From: Vibrio sp. 10N.261.45.E2
GTDB taxonomy: Bacteria; Pseudomonadota; Gammaproteobacteria; Enterobacterales; Vibrionaceae
DNA: 64,000 nucleotides
Direction of reading: 5' to 3'
Assembly (NCBI RefSeq): GCF_002875705.1
Contig: NZ_MCZZ01000150.1
Span: 1 to 64,000 of the forward strand
Positions 17,369 through 26,009 of this stretch are shown piece after piece. The first letter of the stretch is position 1. Each line of letters opens with the position of its first letter. A model generated the notes under the pieces. That model saw only the letters and a program-made list of their open reading frames with translations, did not search any database and was not told the DNA's origin. The position numbers were made by a program, and so were the translations under genes.

Positions 17369-17806
17369 TTACTTAGTAAAAACTTCTTTGAAATCACGCT
17401 TCAAGATAGCATCACGACGAGCTTTCTTGATTTGTTTAACCATGTCTTTTACACAGTTGTGTAGAACTTGGTCTAGCAGTTGAGCACGGTACTCTTCTTT
17501 TTCTTCGTCAGTCATGTCTTCTGGAAGTTTAAGAGTAGGGAACTCTTCCATCACGTTAACACCAGCGAAAGCTTGGCTAACTGAGATTAGAGCGTGGAAC
17601 TGCTCGAAGTTGTCTAAAACATTTTGCGCGCTTGCTGGCAGGCTATCCCAAGCTTCACGTACTGCTTCTTCAGACACTTCGTGAATAGAAGTAACCATAA
17701 AGTGCATCTCTTTTGGCACGCCATCAAATTCGATAACTTGACGAAGTTCTGGTGAGATAGTGGTTAAATCGATTTCTTGTTGTTCGTTGTTTGTAGCGTC
17801 TGACAT
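17369..17806 (-). CDS. Hypothetical acidic cytoplasmic protein, 145 aa
   Basis: Not recognised. The product is soluble, without signal or membrane segment, rich in acidic residues, and predicted mainly helical. The last 35 residues are strongly basic (VKQIKKARRDAILKRDFK), suggesting contact with nucleic acid or an acidic partner. An AGAGAAAT-like ribosome site and an own terminator (17284-17320) support a real monocistronic gene. It stands divergent from the response-regulator diguanylate cyclase with about 130 bp between them. No function can be assigned. Confidence 0.72.
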   Translation of the reverse strand: MSDATNNEQQEIDLTTISPELRQVIEFDGVPKEMHFMVTSIHEVSEEAVREAWDSLPASAQNVLDNFEQFHALISVSQAFAGVNVMEEFPTLKLPEDMTDEEKEEYRAQLLDQVLHNCVKDMVKQIKKARRDAILKRDFKEVFTK

Positions 17807-17937
17807 AGTATTTCTCTTTAAAAAGAAACAATGCTAAAAAGATCTGTAAAAAAGTCAATATAATATAGAGATTAGGGCATGATTTAAGCCCAAATTTGAG
17901 CTACTTTGAATATTCAACACTAGATAAAGGTGATGTG

Positions 17938-18909
17938 ATGATAGAAAAGGGATCTTCGATGCGCATATTGCTGGTTGATGACGTTCAACTGGACAGGATG
18001 CAACTTGCTATTCGACTCAAGCAACTCGGTCATATTGTAGAAGCTGTAGGTAGCGGAAAAGAAGCCCTGAGTGTTTATTCTGATTTTGACCCTGAGCTCG
18101 TGTTACTTGATATCAGCATGCCAGATATGGATGGATTTGAAGTGGCTAATGAGGTTCGAGGTCGATTCCCTGAATGGGTTCCCATCATCTTCCTGAGCGG
18201 CCATGAAGAACCTGAGATGATCGCGAAAGCGATTGATGCTGGTGGTGATGATTACCTGATCAAACCGGTAAACAAAGTTGTTTTAAATTCTAAGCTGATT
18301 GCGATGCAACGTATCGCGCACATGAGACGAGAGTTAAAACAGAGTACAGCCAAACTCGAAGAACTGAATATCCTTCTGCAACAACAAGCCAACGAAGATG
18401 GCCTAACCAAATTGTATAACCGTCGATATATGGATACTAAGCTTGAAGAGAGCATAGCGTGGCACGGAAGGCGTAATATATCCATGACCGTCATACTTCT
18501 AGATGTAGACTTCTTTAAGCCTTACAACGATAATTATGGTCATATTCAAGGGGATAAGTGCTTGCAAGGACTTGCCAATACCTTGAAACAACTGTTTGTT
18601 CGAGCGGGTGAATTTGTCGGCCGTTATGGTGGGGAAGAGTTTATTTTAATTCTTAGCGATACAGACAGTGAAGCCGCGAAGGTACACGCGACTCGAGTTA
18701 AAGAGGCATTGCATGAGATGAATTATGCTCATGACCACTCAACGGTATCGGATAGAGTGACAGCGTCACAAGGCGTATTGTCATTTGTGCCAGAAGGTGG
18801 TGAATCGATCGCTTCTATCTATGAAAAGGTCGATCAAGCGCTTTATCAAGCGAAACAAAGTGGTAGAAATACCTTTGTACAACGCAACATTTTGGAGCTT
18901 GCTCGTTAG
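17938..18909 (+). CDS. Response regulator with diguanylate cyclase output
   Basis: A 323-residue PleD-like protein. The receiver domain spans about 8-125 with acidic pocket DD, phosphoacceptor D58 (LLDISMPDMDG) and K in LIKPVNK; a coiled linker (about 128-155) leads to a GGDEF domain with active motif GGEEF at 231-235. The inhibitory site reads RAGE, a degenerate RxxD, so product inhibition may be weak. Phosphorylation should promote dimerisation and cyclic di-GMP synthesis. No kinase lies next to it. Start chosen at the ATG with AAAGG seven bases upstream. Confidence 0.92.
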   Translation: MIEKGSSMRILLVDDVQLDRMQLAIRLKQLGHIVEAVGSGKEALSVYSDFDPELVLLDISMPDMDGFEVANEVRGRFPEWVPIIFLSGHEEPEMIAKAIDAGGDDYLIKPVNKVVLNSKLIAMQRIAHMRRELKQSTAKLEELNILLQQQANEDGLTKLYNRRYMDTKLEESIAWHGRRNISMTVILLDVDFFKPYNDNYGHIQGDKCLQGLANTLKQLFVRAGEFVGRYGGEEFILILSDTDSEAAKVHATRVKEALHEMNYAHDHSTVSDRVTASQGVLSFVPEGGESIASIYEKVDQALYQAKQSGRNTFVQRNILELAR

Positions 18910-18924
18910 TTGGCGAGCTCTTTT
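18895..18924 (+). terminator. Terminator overlapping the end of the response regulator gene
   Basis: GAGCTTGC pairs with GCGAGCTC (one wobble pair), followed by TTTT. The left arm lies inside the last codons. Confidence 0.65.
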
Positions 18925-18975
18925 AGATATTTGAATTTATACTTCTATTAGCGTTTGAGCTAGGAAGTGCTTTAA

Positions 18976-19998
18976 GTGATAAAAGAAATGCCACATTCGA
19001 AGTCATTTTCTATGGCTAACACATCTTGGATGCTTGCGGTTCCTCTATTTTTTACCGTTTTGCCGACCACTGTTAATGCTAATGCGCTATCTGATCTTTT
19101 TCGAAAGGATCTAGAACAGAGCTTTGCTGCTAGTGTATTACTCAACGACACAGATGTTTTCACTTTTGGTATCAATAATTTTGATCCGAATAAAGTCTTT
19201 CGTTTGGACAATGACGACATCGGTTCGAATGACTCGGTGAGCCGCCGACAAAATATCACCTCTCTCAGCTTGCCTTACACATTTGAATTGCCAAGCTATA
19301 TTGAAGATAACCATCAAGAGGTGACGCTACGCTTGTCTGCATTGCGGATCGAGAACGATGTTGAGTACGCAGCAGCAAATAGAAGCGATTTTCAAAAAGA
19401 GTCGGTGGTTTCTGGTTACGTGGAATTCGCGAATGTCTCCCAGTTAGATGAATATTGGAGTTTCAGTTCTGCTATTGGTAACCATATCTCTTACTACCGA
19501 AATGACTATGAATATCGTGCTTCATTGCTAAAGCCTATTCAAGACCAACTGGATGGTGTGTATCTCAATACTGATGCTTGGGCGTACATCATCGAGCCTA
19601 AAATCAAGCTGATGTACGAAGACAAGAATGACTGGGGAAAGTATAAATTGAGCACCAGTTGGCATTACTTTAATGGCATCGGTTGGGGCGAGGCGAACAA
19701 TGGCAATGTCGGTCATCCAGAAGGGTGGTATATCGCCAATGAAGCCAAGGTATTCTATGACCTAGTACGCTGGGATAAGAACATCACATCGATGTATTCG
19801 AGTATAAGACGAATTGATATTGGTGGTGACACCGTAAAGTCGATGGGTACAACCTCCTACTATGAAGGCAGCGTAGGTTGGCTACTCAACCCAAACCTGT
19901 TTAACGAGTGGGTCGATAACGTGGGGATAGGTTTTACGATCAACTATGGAAGTAGTTTAAAAGGCGGCAGCTTGGTTATCTTCTTCAACCAAGATTAA
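18976..19998 (+). CDS. Solitary outer-membrane autotransporter-like beta-barrel
   Basis: About 340 residues with a signal sequence (cleavage near TTVNANA). The body is dominated by amphipathic strands and ends in an aromatic-rich strand (SLVIFFNQD), consistent with a Vibrionaceae family described as solitary autotransporter barrels (PF11557 type), which keep the barrel but have no passenger domain. The GTG at 18976 has an AGGAAG site about nine bases upstream; an ATG at 18988 is an alternative. Role in the outer membrane is unknown. It lies between two diguanylate cyclase genes. Confidence 0.68.
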   Translation: MIKEMPHSKSFSMANTSWMLAVPLFFTVLPTTVNANALSDLFRKDLEQSFAASVLLNDTDVFTFGINNFDPNKVFRLDNDDIGSNDSVSRRQNITSLSLPYTFELPSYIEDNHQEVTLRLSALRIENDVEYAAANRSDFQKESVVSGYVEFANVSQLDEYWSFSSAIGNHISYYRNDYEYRASLLKPIQDQLDGVYLNTDAWAYIIEPKIKLMYEDKNDWGKYKLSTSWHYFNGIGWGEANNGNVGHPEGWYIANEAKVFYDLVRWDKNITSMYSSIRRIDIGGDTVKSMGTTSYYEGSVGWLLNPNLFNEWVDNVGIGFTINYGSSLKGGSLVIFFNQD

Positions 19999-20075
19999 GC
20001 TTCACCAAGGCTTAGCTTCTACCTAGATATAAGCTCTCTTCGAATGACTTGTTTTTCACTATAGCGATTAAGCGT

Positions 20076-21317
20076 CTAGCTGTTAAGGCACAATTTGTTT
20101 CGACCCGTTTCTTTCGCTTTGTACAGTGCTTGGTCGGCAAGCTTCAACACTTCTTCAGGATGTCTGGTGGTTGTACTATCGGACAATCCAATACTCACCG
20201 TCACATTCACCACTTCCGATGGTTTGCCGTTCTTACCACGCTTTTTTATACCCACTTCATTATCATCGGGGCGTTCATGGCTATTTCGAATCGTCATGTC
20301 GTAGTTTTGAACCTCAGAAATCAGAGCTTGTAGGTGCTCTTTAACTTGTTCCGAATGTTTACCTTTAAAGATAATTGTGAACTCTTCACCACCATAGCGA
20401 TAAGCCTTCGCGCCGCCTGTCGTTTCTCGTAATATGCGAGCGACCAGTTTCAACACATCGTCGCCAATATCATGTCCGTAGGTATCATTGAATTGCTTAA
20501 AGTGATCGATATCGACCATCGCCATCGAATACTTACGCCCCAAGTGCTTCATATCGACTTCTAAAGCGTGTCGACCTGGGATGTTAGTCAGTTGGTCATT
20601 AAAGGCCATATCATGACTGGCAGACATCACATAGACGATGATTAACGTGCCTGACAACGAGAACATGGTACTGGATATGTACTGAACGTCAAAGAAGATG
20701 AACGTAGAAGAAGAAAGCAAAATAGCGCTATAAACCACAACATCGATAGAGCGGTTATACACCAACACTAAAATGGCAGTAAGACCAAGTAAGCAAAGGC
20801 TATACAACACCAAAACAAAAGGCAGCTTGGAGAAATCTCTGACAATAAACAGAAGGCCTTCACTCCACGATTCAAAACCGCCAGCATGGAAATGAGCAAC
20901 GATTAATTGTGCCCACACCGTGAATAGAACAAGAACGAGGGCGTAGAGGAACATTGACCTAGAATTTACGCCGTTATCAGGAAATGCATATACAAGTAAG
21001 CAAGTGACAGGTACTAATGCCGCAAGTAACGAGAGCTCTAATAGTGTTGTACCGGTATTGAGAGGCGTTTGTAAGCGAACTTGGATGATAAAGTAAGCGA
21101 CAAGCATAGTCACCGATACCATCGCCATTCGGCCTTGTCTGAATGTGTGGCATAGCAAGACCGCAACGCTCATTAAAATGTAAGGGAGGTTGCTAGCAAA
21201 CCCTAAATTTGAGTCCGTCACAAGGATGACGTTGTCCATACCAACGAGCAAAATTGTTAACAGGACTAAAGGGAAGCAAAATCGAAACATGCTCGACGTT
21301 ACAAAAGATGATGCCAT
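20076..21317 (-). CDS. Membrane-bound diguanylate cyclase
   Basis: A 413-residue protein with an N-terminal block of about seven to eight hydrophobic segments (roughly 10-225) of MASE type, followed by a GGDEF domain with intact GGEEF at about 309-313. No RxxD inhibitory site is visible just before it, so feedback by cyclic di-GMP is probably absent. An unusual basic insertion (GIKKRGKNGKP) lies between GGEEF and the final helices. It would couple a membrane or small-molecule signal to cyclic di-GMP. Convergent with the barrel gene. Confidence 0.9.
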   Translation of the reverse strand: MASSFVTSSMFRFCFPLVLLTILLVGMDNVILVTDSNLGFASNLPYILMSVAVLLCHTFRQGRMAMVSVTMLVAYFIIQVRLQTPLNTGTTLLELSLLAALVPVTCLLVYAFPDNGVNSRSMFLYALVLVLFTVWAQLIVAHFHAGGFESWSEGLLFIVRDFSKLPFVLVLYSLCLLGLTAILVLVYNRSIDVVVYSAILLSSSTFIFFDVQYISSTMFSLSGTLIIVYVMSASHDMAFNDQLTNIPGRHALEVDMKHLGRKYSMAMVDIDHFKQFNDTYGHDIGDDVLKLVARILRETTGGAKAYRYGGEEFTIIFKGKHSEQVKEHLQALISEVQNYDMTIRNSHERPDDNEVGIKKRGKNGKPSEVVNVTVSIGLSDSTTTRHPEEVLKLADQALYKAKETGRNKLCLNS

Positions 21318-21777
21318 TTATGTGGTGAGCCTAACTATATTGATGATCTTATTATTTAATACTATTCGTAGGATACGGTTAAACAAGCAATTGCCAAGCT
21401 TTTTGACTAAATTAGAGCAAAAACATAGTCATAAGTCGCTATTGATGCAATCATTTTTATATGTATTTGAGTTGCTAATAACCATAGAACGAACTACACA
21501 GTATATATGAGAAATTAATTAGTCGTTATAGATACTTAACAAAATATGCTCTGTTGACCATGTGTCGGAACAGCAACTAAAAGGGCTTGATGGTTACTTA
21601 TCATCGAGCATCGTAAGAGCTGTAATAAAGTCAGAGTAAGATCAAATAATGCCCTAGATTCAACTTTCGGTATTAAAAGCGACAAATAAGTTATAGAAAG
21701 CTGTTAAGAACTGCATAGTTTCAAGTAACTTTAGAAACGACAGCGACTAGAATAACCGCTACAAATGGAGGTGTGGT
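21318..21777. other. AT-rich intergenic region, nothing recognised
   Basis: A gap of 460 bp between the divergent membrane cyclase and the ComFB gene. An open frame reaching 21510 lacks a ribosome site and largely runs antisense to the cyclase gene, so it is not called. The promoters of both genes should lie here. Confidence 0.45.
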
Positions 21778-22146
21778 ATGCAAATTAGTGTTGATGTACA
21801 TAACTATATGGAAACTCTGGTAGGCCATGTTTTGGCTACAGAGGAATATGTGTCTAGTTATACCAACGAACAGTTGGCCGATCTCGCGTGCTTAGCTTTA
21901 GGTCAGCTAAAACCTATCTACATTCGTTTTGATATCGATTTTCTTTCAGCATTACCAGAAGATAAATTGGTGCTCTATAAACGCAATAGTGAGATCGCCG
22001 TCAAAAATGCTGAAAGTATGATTATTGATGATCGAAGACGCGAACGTGACGACAATGTGCCCGTTATATTTAGTCAACACAATTTTGATGATGACGTAGA
22101 ATTGCAATGGTATGAAAAGCCGTTGTTGAACCGTAAACAGTCATGA
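21778..22146 (+). CDS. ComFB-family protein, probable cyclic di-nucleotide receptor
   Basis: A 122-residue soluble protein of the ComFB (late competence) family, seen in NYMETLV near the start and the core LADLACLALGQLKPIYIRFD. Bacillus ComFB had no clear function; recent work on cyanobacterial and other homologues reports cyclic di-GMP or cyclic di-AMP binding, which I cite from general memory. With three diguanylate cyclases in the window, a receptor role is plausible. GGAGGTG precedes the ATG. The HlyU-type gene follows 39 bp later, probably in one operon. Confidence 0.78.
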   Translation: MQISVDVHNYMETLVGHVLATEEYVSSYTNEQLADLACLALGQLKPIYIRFDIDFLSALPEDKLVLYKRNSEIAVKNAESMIIDDRRRERDDNVPVIFSQHNFDDDVELQWYEKPLLNRKQS

Positions 22147-22185
22147 TAGTTTAGTGTGAATACGGTCATTTAAGGAGTAAAAAAC

Positions 22186-22467
22186 GTGGGATTCTTTTCT
22201 AGATTATTTGGTGGCAAAGAAAAAACCGAACAAAAAGTAGAGATTGAACCAGTCGAATACAAGGGGTTCAATATCTATCAAGATGCCATTGCAGAATCTG
22301 GTCAATACCGTGTTGCTGGGCGAATCGAGAAAGAATTCGATGGTGAAATCAAAACTCACCGTTTTATTCGTTCAGATGTTGTTTCAAACAAACAAGATGC
22401 CGATGAATTAATGCTTAAAAAATCGCAGATGTTCATCGACCAAATGGGCGACAATATATTTAGCTAA
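22186..22467 (+). CDS. HlyU-family (PF10115) protein
   Basis: A 93-residue protein of the family annotated as HlyU transcriptional activator: short basic-hydrophobic start MGFFSRLFGG, then VEYKGFNIYQDAI and a C-terminal helix with DQMGDNIF. It starts with GTG after AAGGAG. Although named after V. cholerae HlyU, it lacks the ArsR-type winged helix of the characterised HlyU, so a DNA-binding role is doubtful. It follows the ComFB gene and ends at a strong terminator. Confidence 0.75.
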   Translation: MGFFSRLFGGKEKTEQKVEIEPVEYKGFNIYQDAIAESGQYRVAGRIEKEFDGEIKTHRFIRSDVVSNKQDADELMLKKSQMFIDQMGDNIFS

Positions 22468-22504
22468 CCAATTAGGGTTAGAATTGATGTTGGTCATAAT
22501 TTGG

Positions 22505-22538
22505 AGAGCTTTCAGTGTATATGCTGAAAGCTCTTTTT
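22505..22538 (+). terminator. Terminator of the ComFB-HlyU pair
   Basis: A perfect 11-bp stem (AGAGCTTTCAG and complement), 8-nt loop, then TTTT. Confidence 0.92.
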
Positions 22539-22767
22539 AGTTTTAGGGACAAAGAACAGCTAGTGGGTTGTTATTAAAAGGATTATTTTCGAGTGGTTTG
22601 ACCTCTTGGTTCGAGGTGGTCGTCATTTCTCTAAATGAAGCGCTCAAATTCCATCCAAATCGTTATAAGTAATAACTTTTCCTGTTCTTTGAACAAAACG
22701 CTTGAAGTATTAGTTGTCGTTAGATACAAACGAATAAGTCATTCGTGCCAATAGTCAAGGAATAGCT
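22539..22767 (+). promoter_or_regulatory. pntAB upstream region
   Basis: Non-coding. The inverted repeat ACGAAT-N5-ATTCGT at 22730-22746 ends 21 bp before the pntA start and is positioned like an operator or leader hairpin. An AAGGAA ribosome site precedes the start codon. Confidence 0.4.
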
Positions 22768-24315
22768 ATGCAAATTGGTGTACCAAGAGAAACGCTCGCA
22801 GGTGAAACGCGAGTCGCTGCTTCGCCGAAATCGGTAGAACAGCTTCTAAAATTAGGATTTGAAGTTTGTGTTGAATCACAAGCAGGTGCGTTAGCAAGTT
22901 TTGAAGATGCAGCTTATGAACAAGCTGGAGCAAAGGTTGTGACCGCAGATGAAGCTTGGAAATCCGATATTATCTTTAAAGTTAACGCTCCGATCGTTGA
23001 CGAGTCTAAAAATGAAATCGATCTACTTAAAGATGGCGCAACATTGGTCAGCTTTATTTGGCCCGCTCAAAATCCAGAATTAATGGAACAATTGTCCAGT
23101 CGCAACATCAACGTGATGGCGATGGATTCTGTACCACGAATTTCAAGAGCTCAGGCGTTAGATGCATTGAGTTCTATGGCAAACATCGCGGGTTATCGTG
23201 CTGTTGTTGAAGCGGCTCATGAGTTTGGTCGATTCTTCACGGGTCAAATTACGGCTGCAGGTAAAGTTCCACCAGCAAAAGTATTGGTTGCTGGTGCGGG
23301 TGTTGCTGGCCTTGCGGCTATCGGTGCTGCGGGTAGCTTAGGTGCGATTGTTCGTTCATTCGATGTTCGTCCTGAAGTAAAAGAGCAAGTCGAGTCTATG
23401 GGCGCTGAATTCTTGGAAGTTGATTTCAAGGAAGATACAAGCGCTGGTGATGGCTACGCAAAAGAGATGTCTGACGCGTTCAACAAGAAAGCAGAAGAAC
23501 TTTACGCTGCTCAAGCTAAAGACGTTGATATCATCATTACGACGGCACTGATCCCTGGGCGTCCTGCGCCTAAGCTGATAACAAAAGAAATGGTTGATAG
23601 CATGAGCGCGGGTAGTGTGATTGTGGATCTTGCAGCAGCCAACGGTGGTAACTGCGAATACACAGTTGCAGATCAAGTAATCACAACCTCTAATGGTGTG
23701 AAGGTTGTTGGTTACACCGATATGGTTGGTCGTCTTCCAACTCAGTCATCTCAACTGTACGCGACTAACTTAGTTAATTTACTGAAACTTCTTTGTAAAG
23801 AGAAAGACGGTAACATCAATATCGACTTTGAAGATGTTGTACTCCGTGGTGTAACGGTCGTTAAAGAGGGCGAGGTCACTTGGCCAGCTCCACCAATTCA
23901 AGTTTCTGCGCAACCTCAACAGGCTAAGCCAAAAGCGGCGAAACCTGAGCCAAAAGTTGAAGAACCTACGTCTCCAATTAAAAAAGCGGCAGGTATGGCT
24001 ATTGCAGTTGGTGCTTTTGCTTGGATTGCGTCGGTTGCTCCTGCAGCGTTCTTATCTCACTTTACCGTTTTTGTTCTCGCTTGTGTGGTGGGTTATTACG
24101 TGGTTTGGAATGTAAGTCATTCTCTGCATACGCCTTTGATGTCCGTTACTAACGCGATCTCTGGGATCATTGTAGTAGGCGCACTGTTACAAATAGGACA
24201 AGGAAGTGGCGTCGTCACGTTCTTATCATTTATTGCCGTATTAATTGCAAGTATCAATATTTTAGGTGGCTTTACCGTGACCAAACGTATGCTTGAAATG
24301 TTCCGTAAAGACTAA
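22768..24315 (+). CDS. pntA: NAD(P) transhydrogenase subunit alpha PntA
   Basis: A 515-residue subunit of the proton-translocating transhydrogenase, which uses the proton gradient to make NADPH from NADH. The N-terminal domain I binds NAD(H): [20 protein letters not shown] is the Rossmann loop, and [15 protein letters not shown] is the mobile-loop region. A Pro/Lys-rich linker (about 380-405) leads to four transmembrane segments (about 405-510). pntB starts 10 bp after the stop with its own AAGGAG, so both subunits are co-translated. Confidence 0.98.
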   Translation: MQIGVPRETLAGETRVAASPKSVEQLLKLGFEVCVESQAGALASFEDAAYEQAGAKVVTADEAWKSDIIFKVNAPIVDESKNEIDLLKDGATLVSFIWPAQNPELMEQLSSRNINVMAMDSVPRISRAQALDALSSMANIAGYRAVVEAAHEFGRFFTGQITAAGKVPPAKVLVAGAGVAGLAAIGAAGSLGAIVRSFDVRPEVKEQVESMGAEFLEVDFKEDTSAGDGYAKEMSDAFNKKAEELYAAQAKDVDIIITTALIPGRPAPKLITKEMVDSMSAGSVIVDLAAANGGNCEYTVADQVITTSNGVKVVGYTDMVGRLPTQSSQLYATNLVNLLKLLCKEKDGNINIDFEDVVLRGVTVVKEGEVTWPAPPIQVSAQPQQAKPKAAKPEPKVEEPTSPIKKAAGMAIAVGAFAWIASVAPAAFLSHFTVFVLACVVGYYVVWNVSHSLHTPLMSVTNAISGIIVVGALLQIGQGSGVVTFLSFIAVLIASINILGGFTVTKRMLEMFRKD

Positions 24316-24325
24316 GGAGTAACAG

Positions 24326-25723
24326 ATGTCTGAAGGATTAGTACAAGCAGCTTATATTGTTGCTGCTGTATTCTTTATTATGAGCTTGGCTGGGTTATCG
24401 AAACAGGAATCTGCGCGTGCAGGTAACTATTACGGTATCACGGGTATGGCAATTGCGTTGATCGCGACGATCTTTGGTCCTCACTCTGCAGGTATTGTGT
24501 GGATCATCATAGCTATGGTGATCGGTGGTGGTATTGGTATCCACTACGCAAGAAAAGTAGAAATGACTGAGATGCCTGAGCTGGTGGCAATTCTGCACAG
24601 CTTTGTTGGTATGGCGGCGGTACTTGTAGGTTACAACAGCTACATCGATCCACCGGCTGCTGTTTCTATCAACCCTGCAGATATTCATGCAGAGCACGTT
24701 ATCCACCTAGTGGAAGTGTTCCTTGGCGTGTTTATCGGTGCGGTGACGTTCACGGGGTCTATTGTTGCATTTGGTAAGCTTCGCGGCGTTATTTCTTCGT
24801 CTGCATTGAACATCCCTCATAAGCACAAGTGGAACCTAGCGGCTATCGTTGTTTCTACATTGTTAATGATTATGTTCGTTAAAGCGGACGGCAGCATGTT
24901 CGCACTCATGGTGATGACACTTATCGCATTCGCATTCGGTTACCACCTAGTGGCATCGATTGGCGGCGCAGATATGCCAGTGGTTGTCTCTATGCTTAAC
25001 TCGTACTCTGGTTGGGCAGCAGCAGCGGCAGGTTTCATGCTTGCAAATGATCTGCTCATTGTAACGGGGGCGTTGGTTGGTTCTTCAGGTGCGATTCTGT
25101 CTTACATCATGTGTAAGGCGATGAACCGTTCTTTTATCAGCGTTATTGCTGGTGGATTCGGCCAAGAAGTCGTTGTGTCAGATGGCGATGAAGATCAAGG
25201 TGAACACCGCGAAACATCAGCTGAAGAGGTGGCTGACATGCTGAAAAATTCGAAGTCAGTCATCATCACTCCAGGATACGGCATGGCAGTGGCTCAAGCT
25301 CAATACCCAGTGCATGAAATCACTGAGAAGCTACGAGCGCAGGGTATTAATGTTCGATTTGGTATCCACCCAGTTGCGGGTAGGTTACCGGGTCACATGA
25401 ACGTACTGCTTGCAGAAGCAAAAGTACCTTACGATATCGTTCTTGAAATGGACGAAATCAACGATGACTTCGACGAGACAGATACTGTATTGGTTATCGG
25501 TGCAAATGACACTGTGAACCCTGCAGCATTGGAAGATCCAAACAGCCCAATTGCTGGCATGCCAGTTTTGGAAGTTTGGAATGCTCAGAATGTTATTGTG
25601 TTTAAACGTTCTATGAACACAGGTTACGCTGGTGTTCAAAACCCACTATTCTTTAAAGAGAACACACAGATGCTGTTTGGCGATGCTAAACAGAGTTGTC
25701 TAGGGATTCTAGAGCATCTATAG
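24326..25723 (+). CDS. pntB: NAD(P) transhydrogenase subunit beta PntB
   Basis: A 465-residue subunit. The N-terminal half holds about nine membrane segments forming most of the proton channel; the C-terminal domain III binds NADP(H), with [30 protein letters not shown] and [10 protein letters not shown] all intact. It is the second gene of the operon and is followed by a strong terminator at 25757. In V. cholerae the pair is, as I recall, also next to vxrA, matching this window. Confidence 0.98.
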   Translation: MSEGLVQAAYIVAAVFFIMSLAGLSKQESARAGNYYGITGMAIALIATIFGPHSAGIVWIIIAMVIGGGIGIHYARKVEMTEMPELVAILHSFVGMAAVLVGYNSYIDPPAAVSINPADIHAEHVIHLVEVFLGVFIGAVTFTGSIVAFGKLRGVISSSALNIPHKHKWNLAAIVVSTLLMIMFVKADGSMFALMVMTLIAFAFGYHLVASIGGADMPVVVSMLNSYSGWAAAAAGFMLANDLLIVTGALVGSSGAILSYIMCKAMNRSFISVIAGGFGQEVVVSDGDEDQGEHRETSAEEVADMLKNSKSVIITPGYGMAVAQAQYPVHEITEKLRAQGINVRFGIHPVAGRLPGHMNVLLAEAKVPYDIVLEMDEINDDFDETDTVLVIGANDTVNPAALEDPNSPIAGMPVLEVWNAQNVIVFKRSMNTGYAGVQNPLFFKENTQMLFGDAKQSCLGILEHL

Positions 25724-25756
25724 AGCTCGTTGCTAAGCGAACTGTAATAACTCGAT

Positions 25757-25784
25757 AAGGAGCTCATTTGAGCTCCTTTTTTTG
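25757..25784 (+). terminator. Terminator of pntAB
   Basis: AAGGAGCTCA pairs with TGAGCTCCTT around a very short loop, followed by a T run. Confidence 0.92.
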
Positions 25785-25805
25785 ATCTTAAGAAAGCCCT
25801 TATGT

Positions 25806-25831
25806 TTGACACATTTACGACCAAATTGACC
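25806..25831 (+). promoter_or_regulatory. Direct repeats upstream of vxrA
   Basis: TTGACA (25806), ACGACC (25817) and TTGACC (25826) repeat at 11 and 9 bp. OmpR-family regulators such as VxrB bind spaced direct repeats, so these could be autoregulatory sites about 180-200 bp ahead of vxrA. This is inference only. Confidence 0.25.
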
Positions 25832-26009
25832 AATTTTAAGTGAATACATACTTGAATTGAGGTAGGGGTGGTCAATCAACCAACGAGTATGGTTGTTGAA
25901 ACTGCAGTCGTATACCGTTGTTTATTGGTGTAGCTCGTCATTCTCACTGTTTTTCATGCGGTTAAAAATTTATCTTTGATAGCGAATGGTATATATTTGG
26001 TTGATCTAT

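Noticed and set aside
21190-21510. Open frame of 106 codons on the plus strand between the membrane cyclase and ComFB genes
   Set aside because: More than a third is antisense to the cyclase gene, no ribosome site precedes any start, and the product is AT-driven low-information sequence.
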